This document shows, one piece after another, positions 56,607 through 64,000 of a DNA stretch of 64,000 nucleotides. The notes beneath the pieces are model-generated. The model was not told the origin of the DNA. It saw only the letters and a program-made list of their open reading frames with translations, and did not search any database. The stretch covers positions 124,001 to 188,000 of the forward strand of contig NZ_JAFBEX010000012.1 in NCBI RefSeq assembly GCF_016908975.1, written 5' to 3'. A program made the translations under genes and the position numbers. Origin of the DNA: Neobacillus cucumis (GTDB lineage: Bacteria; Bacillota; Bacilli; Bacillales; Cytobacillaceae). Numbering within the stretch: position 1 is the stretch's first letter; every line of letters begins with the position of its first letter.

Positions 56607-57901
56607 TATTTCACCGCCTTCCAAGCACGATAAAGATCTTGAATAACTCGAATAGTTCCTTTTTCTGCCGTAACACTCTTCATAATTTGTTTTTGTTTTT
56701 CCCGTTTTGGTGTTCCGTCCACTGTAAAGAATTTGCTCATGGCTTTATTCATCATTGGAACATAATCATTAAAATATTGCGGGTATTTCTCAAAGGTATG
56801 GGCTGCATCTTTATATTTTTCTAAGTCTTTAATTATAAAACTATCATATAGCTTTTCACGGTATAGATTGAGAGTGGCTTGTGAAAAATCACCTCGTGTT
56901 TTTGCTTCAATAACGGTTTCAGCTGCTAATAAGCCTGAATGCATTGCCATATTGGAGCCCTCACGATGAATGGCATTTACTAACTGTGCTGCATCACCAA
57001 CGACTATCACTCCGTTACCGGCAACCTTTGGAACAGAGCGGTAACCGCCTTCTGGAATTAGATGGGCTAAATACTCAGCAGATTCCCCTCCAGCAATGAG
57101 CGGTTTCACCATCGGATGATTTTTTAAGTAATCAAGCAGATCGTATGGCTTTAATTTTGCTTTAATCATACTTGATAGGGTCGTTCCAACCCCGATATTT
57201 AAACTATCTTTATTGGTATAAAGAAAAGCTGTACCTAAGTTGCCTTTCGTTGAATCCCCAAAAATCTCAATCGTACAGCCTTGATTATCTTCCAAGTTAA
57301 AACGATCATTAATTTTATCTTTTGGTAGATTAATTACTTCCATGACTGTTAAAGCAACCTCATCTGGGCGAAATTCTTTATGGAAGCCTAATTGTTTGGA
57401 TAAAAGGGAGTTTACTCCATCTGCAAGTACTACCACATCAGCATAAACTTCCCCATTAGGGCGATCGGTACGAACACCAACAACCTTACCGTTTTCAACC
57501 AAACACTCTATTACTACTGTTTCATTGATAAGAAGTGCGCCTGCTTCCACTGCTTTTCCGGCAAACCACTGATCAAACTGGGCACGCAGCACGGTAAAAT
57601 TATTAAATGGTTCCACAGCCCATTCAAGACCTTTGTAACCGAAGGATACGACTGATTCCTTATCCATCATCCAAAAACGCTGTTCTATAACGGGCCTTTC
57701 AAGAGGAGCTTCCTTCCAAAACTCAGGTATTAATTCCTCCATTTGCTTGCGGTATAAGACACCACCCATTACATTCTTTGCCCCTGGGTACTCCCCTCTT
57801 TCAATTAGCAAAACATTTAATCCGCTTCGTGCACAAGTAAGGGCACACGCCGTACCTGATGGTCCAGCCCCTACAACAATGACATCAAATTTTTCAGGCA
57901 T
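56606..57901 (-). CDS. fixC: FixC flavoprotein, ETF:quinone oxidoreductase-like
   Basis: 431-residue FAD protein: FDVIVVGAGPSGTACAL at the N terminus, GAKNVMGGVLY, and GDAAQLVNAIHREGSNMAM. Accepts electrons from FixAB and passes them to quinone, while FixX/ferredoxin takes the low-potential branch in bifurcating FixABCX. The ATG at 57901 overlaps the last bases of fixB, implying coupling; an extended start at 57949 lies inside fixB. Membrane-associated function expected. Confidence 0.93.
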   Translation of the reverse strand: MPEKFDVIVVGAGPSGTACALTCARSGLNVLLIERGEYPGAKNVMGGVLYRKQMEELIPEFWKEAPLERPVIEQRFWMMDKESVVSFGYKGLEWAVEPFNNFTVLRAQFDQWFAGKAVEAGALLINETVVIECLVENGKVVGVRTDRPNGEVYADVVVLADGVNSLLSKQLGFHKEFRPDEVALTVMEVINLPKDKINDRFNLEDNQGCTIEIFGDSTKGNLGTAFLYTNKDSLNIGVGTTLSSMIKAKLKPYDLLDYLKNHPMVKPLIAGGESAEYLAHLIPEGGYRSVPKVAGNGVIVVGDAAQLVNAIHREGSNMAMHSGLLAAETVIEAKTRGDFSQATLNLYREKLYDSFIIKDLEKYKDAAHTFEKYPQYFNDYVPMMNKAMSKFFTVDGTPKREKQKQIMKSVTAEKGTIRVIQDLYRAWKAVK

Positions 57902-58925
57902 AACTGATTTCACCGCCCTTTTCTGTCTTGAGCTGTTTAAAATGTTCAATTAGTTTTGGTACAATCTCCAGAGCATCTCCAACAATTCCGTATGTGGCTA
58001 CATCAAAAATCGGTGCATTTGGATCTTTATTAATAGCAATAATAAACTCTGAATTTTTCATTCCCACGACGTGCTGGATGGCACCAGATATACCTATGGC
58101 AAAATAAATCTTCGGTGTTACCGTTTCACCTGTTTGACCAACTTGTTGTTCATGCGGAAGCCAGCCTGCTTCAACCACATCACGAGTACCGCCGACACTG
58201 GCGCCAATCGTTTCTGCTAACTCATGAATAAGCTGAAAATTTTGCAGGTCCCCCATTCCCTTGCCGCCGCATACAATTACATGTGCTTCTGCTAAACTAG
58301 CTTTTTTTGTTACATCATTCACAATTTTAAGTACTTTGGTACGCATATCTTCTTCTTTTAAATCTATTTTTTCTTCAATAATTTTCCCGTGTCTAGCTGA
58401 ATCAGGCTCTAATGCCTTCATAACTTTTGGTCTGACAGTTGCCATTTGCGGCCGATGTTTTTTACATAAGATGGTGGCCATAATGTTACCGCCGAACGCC
58501 GGTCTGCTTGCCTCAAGTAATCGGTTTGTGGCATCCACATCAAGCATGGTTGTATCAGCCGTTAAACCTGTAGATAAGTCTGTAGCAACTGCACTTGCTA
58601 AATCCTTTCCATTTGGTGTGGCTCCATATAAGATGATTTCCGGTTTGTATTTTTGGGCTAACAGCATAACCCCCTGCATGTAAGATTCCGTTCGGTAATG
58701 CTTTAAGATAGGCTGATCAATGACATATACTTCATCTGCACCATATGCAATGACCTGGTTGACTAATGGCTTAATCTCATGTCCTAATAAAAATCCTGCT
58801 AATGGTACTTGTAACTTATCCGCCAGCTTTCTCCCAGCCCCGAGCAGTTCGAGTGAAACGCCTTCAATTTTACTAGCATTTTGTTCGATAAATACCCAGA
58901 CTCCCCGATAATCGTCAAAATTCAT
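57894..58925 (-). CDS. fixB: electron transfer flavoprotein alpha-like FixB
   Basis: 343 residues. C-terminal FAD-binding domain has VEAGWLPHEQQVGQTG and ISGAIQHVVGM, diagnostic of ETF alpha/FixB; N-terminal domain starts FDDYRGVWVFIEQN. Forms the bifurcating heterodimer with FixA. 32 bases after fixA, 8-base overlap with fixC. Confidence 0.94.
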   Translation of the reverse strand: MNFDDYRGVWVFIEQNASKIEGVSLELLGAGRKLADKLQVPLAGFLLGHEIKPLVNQVIAYGADEVYVIDQPILKHYRTESYMQGVMLLAQKYKPEIILYGATPNGKDLASAVATDLSTGLTADTTMLDVDATNRLLEASRPAFGGNIMATILCKKHRPQMATVRPKVMKALEPDSARHGKIIEEKIDLKEEDMRTKVLKIVNDVTKKASLAEAHVIVCGGKGMGDLQNFQLIHELAETIGASVGGTRDVVEAGWLPHEQQVGQTGETVTPKIYFAIGISGAIQHVVGMKNSEFIIAINKDPNAPIFDVATYGIVGDALEIVPKLIEHFKQLKTEKGGEISYA

Positions 58926-58957
58926 TTAAACCCCTCCCTAAAGCAGAAAATACTTTT

Positions 58958-59782
58958 TTATTTAGATGACTGAATCGTAAATAGGTCCTTTTTATCCATT
59001 AAGACTTCCATGAGCTGTTTTACTTGCTCATCAGGTGTACCCTCTAGTCTTTTACCGCCTTCAGGTCGTGGAGGTGTAAACATTTTTCCTACGATGGTTG
59101 GTGAGCCTTTTAAACCAAGCTGTGTGCGGTCGACATTTTCGAGGTCACTAACCGCCCAGATAATTGGCTGGTATCGTGCAGCTTTAATCATGTTAGGCAT
59201 TGGTGAATATTCAATCTGATTAATTTCTTTTTCTACCGTTAACAAACAAGGAAGTTCAGATTGGATTAACTCATATCCATTTGATAATTTTCGTTTGATT
59301 AACACCGTTTTTTCCTGTTCATTAACCTCTGCCACTTCAATGACATTTGTCACTGGGGGGATATCCATTCTTCTTGCAATCCCAGGTCCAACTTGACCAG
59401 TATCACCATCAATCGCATGCTTCCCACAAATCACCATATCAACTGGAAGTTCCTTGCCGATTCGTTCTAAAGCTTTTGATAAGGCGTAACTAGTGGCTAA
59501 GGTATCAGCACCGGCAAAGGCTCGGTCTGTAATTAAATAACCTCTATCTGCCCCTATTTCAACGCTTTTTTTAATAATAGCCGTTGCTTGCGGCGGTCCC
59601 ATGGACAATACCGAGATGGTACCACCCGTTTTTTCCTTAATTTTGACAGCCTCTTGTACAGCATGCTCATCATAAGGATTTAAAATGGCTGGTGCGCTCC
59701 GGCGATCAAGTGTGTTGGTCTTTGGGTTAATTTTAATGATTTTTGTATCAGGTACTTGTTTGATACAAACGACAATGTGCAT
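58958..59782 (-). CDS. fixA: electron transfer flavoprotein beta-like FixA
   Basis: 274 residues: IVVCIKQVPDTKIIKINPKT, NPYDEHAVQEAVKIKE and DGDTGQVGPGIA are hallmarks of ETF beta/FixA. It takes electrons from NADH; in FixABCX they are split between quinone and ferredoxin. First gene of fixABCX. GGGGGAGGG precedes the ATG and a cre-like site lies about 40 bases upstream. Confidence 0.94.
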   Translation of the reverse strand: MHIVVCIKQVPDTKIIKINPKTNTLDRRSAPAILNPYDEHAVQEAVKIKEKTGGTISVLSMGPPQATAIIKKSVEIGADRGYLITDRAFAGADTLATSYALSKALERIGKELPVDMVICGKHAIDGDTGQVGPGIARRMDIPPVTNVIEVAEVNEQEKTVLIKRKLSNGYELIQSELPCLLTVEKEINQIEYSPMPNMIKAARYQPIIWAVSDLENVDRTQLGLKGSPTIVGKMFTPPRPEGGKRLEGTPDEQVKQLMEVLMDKKDLFTIQSSK

Positions 59783-59818
59783 CTAGGAATTTCCCTCCCC
59801 CATTTAAACTGCATTTAT

Positions 59819-59832
59819 TGAAAGCGTTTGCT
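59819..59832. promoter_or_regulatory. cre-like site upstream of fixA
   Basis: TGAAAGCGTTTGCT matches 12 of 14 CcpA-consensus positions and lies 37 bases before fixA, suitable for catabolite repression of the operon. Confidence 0.45.
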
Positions 59833-60216
59833 TTCTTTGGTTATTAGAAATGCTTTTATTAACGATATATGTATCGCAACACAAGCATAGTACCAAACTT
59901 AACAGTTTCTTTATCTCTTAAAAAAATTAAGCATATCAGGAATGAAGTTTGCAAATTCAAGGAGTGTTTTCGACAAAACGAAAAATAAAGTTAATGTGAC
60001 TAATGGTGGTAGATTAGGAGCAGATTATATGTGAATTTTCAATTAAGTTGCTATTAATATAACTATATTAAATAATATAATATTATATAATATAAACAAT
60101 GATAAAAATCACAGTTATGACCTGTATAAAACAGATTTAGAAATAAAAAGGCAACGATGAGTGATGTGTACGATTGGAGAGGACGGCATTATACAGTAAA
60201 GGGGAGAAAAAATAAC

Positions 60217-60287
60217 GGAAGGTCTTCTTGTTAGTTGTTAGAACTCTTTTAATATGATTAAAAACTAAAGACCTTCAAATTCGCAAG
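60217..60287 (-). terminator. long stem-loop after the spo0E-like gene
   Basis: GAAGGTCTT / AAGACCTTC ends, extended by a TTAGTT/AACTAA pairing; on the minus strand it is followed by CGTTATTTTTTC. Confidence 0.55.
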
Positions 60288-60305
60288 TTAAACCAAAACC
60301 TTTGG

Positions 60306-60530
60306 TCAAACCATCACCATGTGTTTAAAGGCAATTTTGACTTCTTCAGTGGATTTTGAATTTTGTCCAATGACCTTATGATAATGATTGATTAGTTCAT
60401 CAAGCTCTTGGCTGTATTTAATTGTTTGTGGACTAGTGTAACCTAGACTGTTAGCACTATTAATCATTAATTCTCTTTTTGCCTTTATCTCTTCAATCAT
60501 TTCCGATTGAAGATCACTATCCTTATTCAA
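60306..60530 (-). CDS. Spo0E-family aspartyl-phosphate phosphatase
   Basis: 74 residues with the Spo0E signature SQELDELINHYH and an N-terminal helix EEIKAKRELMINSANSLGY. These phosphatases dephosphorylate Spo0A~P and so delay sporulation. A histidine kinase of the sporulation-kinase type lies 1.5 kb away, so input and drain of the phosphorelay may sit close together (inference). AGGAGATAAC precedes the ATG. Confidence 0.87.
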   Translation of the reverse strand: MNKDSDLQSEMIEEIKAKRELMINSANSLGYTSPQTIKYSQELDELINHYHKVIGQNSKSTEEVKIAFKHMVMV

Positions 60531-60704
60531 TGTTATCTCCTACCTTACATACTTACTCTATAGCATTCTAAAAAATAGACTACTTGAAGAATTATGACAA
60601 GAAATTCCTTAAAAGTAAATACAATCGCAAAAGTAGACAAAACATTTGTTTTCTTTCAAATTTCGACATTTTTTTCATTTCTAAACGACATTCGGATATC
60701 TTAA

Positions 60705-60951
60705 GGCTGTGTTAAATATGGATGTTGATTTCCGCTCCAGGCGCTCAGCAAACCCGCGGGCGTGCCGGGGAGCCTCCTCGGCGCTGAAAGCGCCTGTGGG
60801 GTCTCCCCTGCCCCGTACTCCCGCAGGACATTGAAATTCTTCCTCGAATCCGCCCACGCACGAAGAAAATGCGATAGCATTTTCGAGGAGTCGAGCGCCT
60901 TCCGCTCCAATCAACATCGTTCCAAAATCAACAAAAGTCTTTAACACAGCC
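60705..60951. repeat. family B MITE-like repeat, copy B3
   Basis: 247 bp bounded by perfect 12-bp terminal inverted repeats GGCTGTGTTAAA / TTTAACACAGCC, with inner inverted repeat ATGTTGATTTCCGCTCC / TTCCGCTCCAATCAACAT and GC-rich nested hairpins. Nearly identical to copy B2. Inserted 44 bases upstream of mtnU. Confidence 0.92.
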
Positions 60952-60995
60952 CTACATAAAAAAACTAAAAACATTTTTTAGAGGAGAAGATTTTT

Positions 60996-61781
60996 ATGAA
61001 TATAAAAGTTTCATGTCTGCAAATGGACATTGCATTTGGTGACCCTAATTCTAACTATCAATCTGCGGAAAAACTAATCAAAAAAGCAATGGAGAATCAT
61101 CCCGATATTATCGTCCTGCCGGAGCTTTGGACAACCGGATATGACTTAGCTAGATTAGATACGATTGCCGATATGCAAGCCAGGCGGACCATCGATTTTC
61201 TCCAAACAGCAGCCAAAAAACACAAGGTCCATTTTGTAGGCGGATCGGTTGCCAATCAAGAGGAAAAAGGAGTAAAAAATACGCTGCTGATTATTTCAAA
61301 GGATGGCTCTCTCCGTTATCAATACGATAAACTCCATCTTTTTAAATTAATGGATGAACATCTTTACCTTGAAGCAGGGGCAACAAAAGGCTTATTTCAA
61401 TTAGATGGCCATTTATTCGCAGGTGTCATTTGCTATGACATCCGATTTCCGGAATGGATTCGCGCCCACACATCAGAAGGGGCTGAAGCTTTATTTGTTG
61501 TGGCCGAGTGGCCAACTGCCCGATTAAAGCATTGGCGGGCTCTCCTCATTGCCAGAGCGATTGAAAATCAATGTTATGTCATCGCTTGTAACCGGTCTGG
61601 CAGTGACCCTAACAATCAATTTGCCGGACATTCATTAATTATTGACCCATGGGGAGAAGTATTGGCAGAAGCAGGAGAACACGAAGAAATTATCTCTGCT
61701 GAAATCAACTTAGAACTAGTAAAAGAAATACGAAAGCAAATTCCGATTTTTGAAGATAGAAAACCAAATTCCTATCATTAA
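60996..61781 (+). CDS. mtnU: omega-amidase / carbon-nitrogen hydrolase MtnU
   Basis: 261-residue nitrilase-superfamily enzyme with the Glu43 (LPELWTTGYD), Lys112 (YDKLHLF), Cys146 (GVICYDIRFPEW) triad. MtnU-type omega-amidase hydrolyses alpha-ketoglutaramate or alpha-keto-omega-succinamate formed by the transaminase of methionine salvage. No other mtn gene is in the window. TTTTAGAGGAG precedes ATG. Confidence 0.85.
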   Translation: MNIKVSCLQMDIAFGDPNSNYQSAEKLIKKAMENHPDIIVLPELWTTGYDLARLDTIADMQARRTIDFLQTAAKKHKVHFVGGSVANQEEKGVKNTLLIISKDGSLRYQYDKLHLFKLMDEHLYLEAGATKGLFQLDGHLFAGVICYDIRFPEWIRAHTSEGAEALFVVAEWPTARLKHWRALLIARAIENQCYVIACNRSGSDPNNQFAGHSLIIDPWGEVLAEAGEHEEIISAEINLELVKEIRKQIPIFEDRKPNSYH

Positions 61782-61803
61782 AAGCAATCTGAGATGGTTC
61801 GGA

Positions 61804-62925
61804 TTACTTATGATTATTTTCTGTGCGCAGGGGCAGCTCTATGGAAAAAATTGTTCCTTTTCCTTCTTCACTGTCAATCGTGATTTTGCCTTGATGTTCA
61901 TTGATAATTCGATAGCTAACCATTAATCCCAAGCCTGTTCCCTGTTCTTTTGTTGTAAAAAAGGGTTCGCCTAATCTTTTTACCTTTTCCATGGTCATTC
62001 CAGTACCTTCATCCTGGATACTAATTAAAATTCGGTCATAATCCAACTTCTTCGTGTTAATGGTGATATTTCCACCATGCGGCATTACCTCAATGGCATT
62101 CTTAATTATATTAATAAATACCTTTTTTAATTGGTTAGGTTCACAAAATAATGAAGGAAGGCTATTGTCAAAGTATGTAACAAATTGAACATTATGAAGT
62201 ATGGCTTGTGCCGTAAGCAAATCAACTGTTTCCCTCATAATTTGATTAAGATCCTTTTGTTGGAAAATAGTTACTTGCGGCTTGGCAAGGTACAAAAACT
62301 CATTAATAATTGAATCAATCCTTGCTAGTTCAGAGGTAATAACCTGATAATACATGGCATGCTCTTTAATGATGGTCTCTTCGAGTAACTGAATGAATCC
62401 TTTCAGTGCGGTCATCGGATTACGAATTTCATGAGCGATTCCTGCTGCAAGCTCACCGATTACATTGAGGGTGTCAGACTTATGGAGTTGCTTCTCAATT
62501 TCGACCTTTTCTGTTATATCTTTAAAAATAGTAAAATTGATTCCATCCCAGACATCAATTTCGGAAGAACATTCATAAAATCTGTTATTTCCTTCGTCAT
62601 TTTTAACAATCATCGTGGAGAAGATATGTCCCTTTTCAAGGACTTGTTCAATATGCTGCAAAAACTCTTGCTCTTTTGATTCGACAATTTTCTGTAAATC
62701 ATAAACCCGTTTTCCAATTAACTTTTCTTTTTTTAGGCCTATCATTTTTTCTCCAGCACAGTTCACATCAATAATTCGATGATCGGTATCCCAAAGTATA
62801 AGACTATCCACTGAATGTTCAAAGATTCTCCTATATTTTTGATCACGCTCAGGAGAAACTATTAAGCTATTTTGTTGATCATAATTACCAAGAGGTAAAG
62901 CGTTTTTTTGGACTTGCTTCTCCAC
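61804..62925 (-). CDS. PAS-domain sensor histidine kinase, sporulation-kinase type
   Basis: 373 residues: one PAS domain (about 27-145, RIFEHSVDSLILWDTDHRI), H-box HEIRNPMTALKGFIQLL with the phosphorylated His, N-box NIIKNAIEVMPHG, G1 DEGTGM and G2 GTGLGLMVS. No transmembrane helices, so cytosolic. Resembles KinA/KinE kinases; B. subtilis kinE lies near mtnU but is longer with several PAS domains. No response regulator is adjacent, fitting a phosphorelay input. Confidence 0.87.
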   Translation of the reverse strand: MEKQVQKNALPLGNYDQQNSLIVSPERDQKYRRIFEHSVDSLILWDTDHRIIDVNCAGEKMIGLKKEKLIGKRVYDLQKIVESKEQEFLQHIEQVLEKGHIFSTMIVKNDEGNNRFYECSSEIDVWDGINFTIFKDITEKVEIEKQLHKSDTLNVIGELAAGIAHEIRNPMTALKGFIQLLEETIIKEHAMYYQVITSELARIDSIINEFLYLAKPQVTIFQQKDLNQIMRETVDLLTAQAILHNVQFVTYFDNSLPSLFCEPNQLKKVFINIIKNAIEVMPHGGNITINTKKLDYDRILISIQDEGTGMTMEKVKRLGEPFFTTKEQGTGLGLMVSYRIINEHQGKITIDSEEGKGTIFSIELPLRTENNHK

Positions 62926-63064
62926 GTATTGCCACCCCGCAAACTACGTTTTATCTATAATTATATTAAAGCATATTTTCTACACATATCGTGAAAAATC
63001 CTTTAAAGTCGACAATTAATTTTCCCTAAACTTTGCAATCCATAATTTTTTTTGCAAATAAAAA

Positions 63065-63095
63065 TAAACAGAGAACGGCTATTCGTTCTCTGTTT
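63065..63095 (-). terminator. terminator of the oxidoreductase operon
   Basis: ACAGAGAACG / CGTTCTCTGT stem with a 6-base loop and T-rich flanks, 16 bases past the stop. Confidence 0.85.
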
Positions 63096-63110
63096 TAGGG
63101 TGACTATTAC

Positions 63111-64000
63111 TTATAAAAGTGGATGGTCGTGTTTTGCTTTTAGACGCTGCCATCTCTTTTCAACTTCTGCTTCAAACTCTTCTAAAATCGATTTATTTTC
63201 TTCTTTTAGAAGATGTTTTGTTTTCCCCATATATTTTAACCAATCTGAAAGTGGAACACGCTTATTCTTATCTTCTGGATTGTACGTAATGGTTGTTACA
63301 CCTTGTTCAATTTCATAAAGAGGGAAGAAACAAGAATTCACAGCTTCCTCAATGATTTTCGTACCATACCGATCATCAGATTTCCAATTTAAAGGACATG
63401 TGATGAGAAGTTTACCATAGACAGGTCCCACGTTCTGGGCATACCATTGAGCCTTTGCCCCTTTTTTCACTAAATCCTGCGGGTGTGCTTCAGAACCTGT
63501 AAATACATAAGGGATATTAGTTGAAGCCATAATTTGGGCTGTATCCTTATGATGGAAGGCTTTACCCCGCTGAACCTTACCAACACCTGATGTACTTGTC
63601 ATGTGTCCAATTGGTGTTGAATAGGACAATTGTGACCCAGTATTCATATAACCTTCATTATCATACTCTAACATAATTAGTTTGTGCCCTCGCAAGGCTG
63701 TTCCGATAGCAGAGCCCATTCCAATATCCATACCGCCATCACCAGTAATCATAACAAAGGTTGCATCATCTGATACATTGATTTCTCCACGGCGTTTTAA
63801 TTCCATAAAGGCTTCGACCGTTCCAGATAAAGTCGCAGCACCGCTTTGGAACAAATTATGAATCATGGTTTGTTTATGTGATGTATTTGGATATCCAGTC
63901 GTGGTTACATATGCACAGCCAGTCTGGAACAATGTAACAATATCTCCCTCAATTCCTTTAAAAAACAACTCAAGACCTGCAAAAATTCCGCAGCCTGGGC
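63111..64000 (-). CDS. 2-oxoacid:ferredoxin oxidoreductase beta subunit (partial)
   Basis: The last ~296 codons; the gene runs off the right edge, and in-frame coding (PGCGIFAGLELFFKG) continues to base 64000. Thiamine-diphosphate motif GDGGMDIGMGSAIG, then YDNEGYMNTGSQLSYSTPIG and MTSTSGVGK, as in PorB/VorB-type beta subunits of pyruvate or branched-chain 2-oxoacid:ferredoxin oxidoreductases. Upstream subunits should lie beyond the window. Would generate reduced ferredoxin, the same carrier served by FixX. Confidence 0.88.
   Translation of the reverse strand, partial: PGCGIFAGLELFFKGIEGDIVTLFQTGCAYVTTTGYPNTSHKQTMIHNLFQSGAATLSGTVEAFMELKRRGEINVSDDATFVMITGDGGMDIGMGSAIGTALRGHKLIMLEYDNEGYMNTGSQLSYSTPIGHMTSTSGVGKVQRGKAFHHKDTAQIMASTNIPYVFTGSEAHPQDLVKKGAKAQWYAQNVGPVYGKLLITCPLNWKSDDRYGTKIIEEAVNSCFFPLYEIEQGVTTITYNPEDKNKRVPLSDWLKYMGKTKHLLKEENKSILEEFEAEVEKRWQRLKAKHDHPLL

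Larger units (their letters stand above)
59783..60305. other. gap upstream of fixA
   Basis: 520 AT-rich bases: a cre-like site at 59819, a TA-rich stretch near 60057-60100, and the spo0E-side hairpin at 60217-60287. No small gene is convincing. Confidence 0.5.

Overview
The window is AT-rich chromosomal DNA from a spore-forming Bacillaceae bacterium, probably a Bacillus, Neobacillus or Cytobacillus-like genus. The evidence is the gene set (ylaF-N, typA, pdhABCD, SR1P, speA, rpoY-rnjA, ykuI-V, patA, ptsHI, clpE with CtsR boxes, mhqR, a Spo0E-type phosphatase, a Ger(x)C lipoprotein, a YlaJ spore lipoprotein), AGGAGG ribosome sites, and TTG/GTG starts. From memory of the Bacillus subtilis 168 map, about 0-49 kb and 61-63 kb form an inverted, shortened version of its kinE-mtnU...clpE...ptsHI...patA...ccpC...rnjA...pdh...speA...typA...ylaN segment. 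No rRNA, tRNA or CRISPR array was seen.

Layout: 0-11 kb holds yla and ykt housekeeping genes (Fur-linked YlaN, PhoH2, TypA, inositol phosphatase). 11-20 kb holds arginine decarboxylase, the dual-function SR1/SR1P locus and the pyruvate dehydrogenase operon. 20-24 kb holds peptide deformylase, RNA polymerase epsilon and RNase J1. 24-34.7 kb holds the acetylase-branch lysine/diaminopimelate genes (dapH, N-acetyl-DAP deacetylase, patA), CcpC, the c-di-AMP receptor DarB, and a YkuI-type EAL protein with a decayed active site. 35-41 kb holds a hydroxyacid dehydrogenase, azoreductase and ptsHI (without ptsG). 41-49.6 kb holds stress and quinone functions (ClpE, M3 peptidase, MhqR, an Fsr-like exporter, a hemerythrin).

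49.8-61 kb is accessory. An operon for an electron-bifurcating FixABCX complex (59.8 to 56.3 kb, minus strand) is followed by a decaying 5.5-kb island with a tyrosine recombinase carrying three frameshifts, small orphan genes, an orphan gerC and a frameshifted lipoprotein. The island is bounded by two ~97%-identical copies of fixX, one broken. The right edge carries a partial 2-oxoacid:ferredoxin oxidoreductase beta subunit, which may be metabolically linked to FixABCX through ferredoxin.

Two families of structured intergenic repeats run through the window. Family A (five copies plus a remnant) always sits just after a stop codon, in the same orientation as that gene, with conserved ends, compensatory base changes and a copy-specific central hairpin. 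Family B (two ~240-bp copies plus a shorter relative) resembles a MITE with terminal inverted repeats. Several small genes not visible to long-ORF searches are annotated: SR1P (40 aa) and peptides of 23, 39 and 48 aa.
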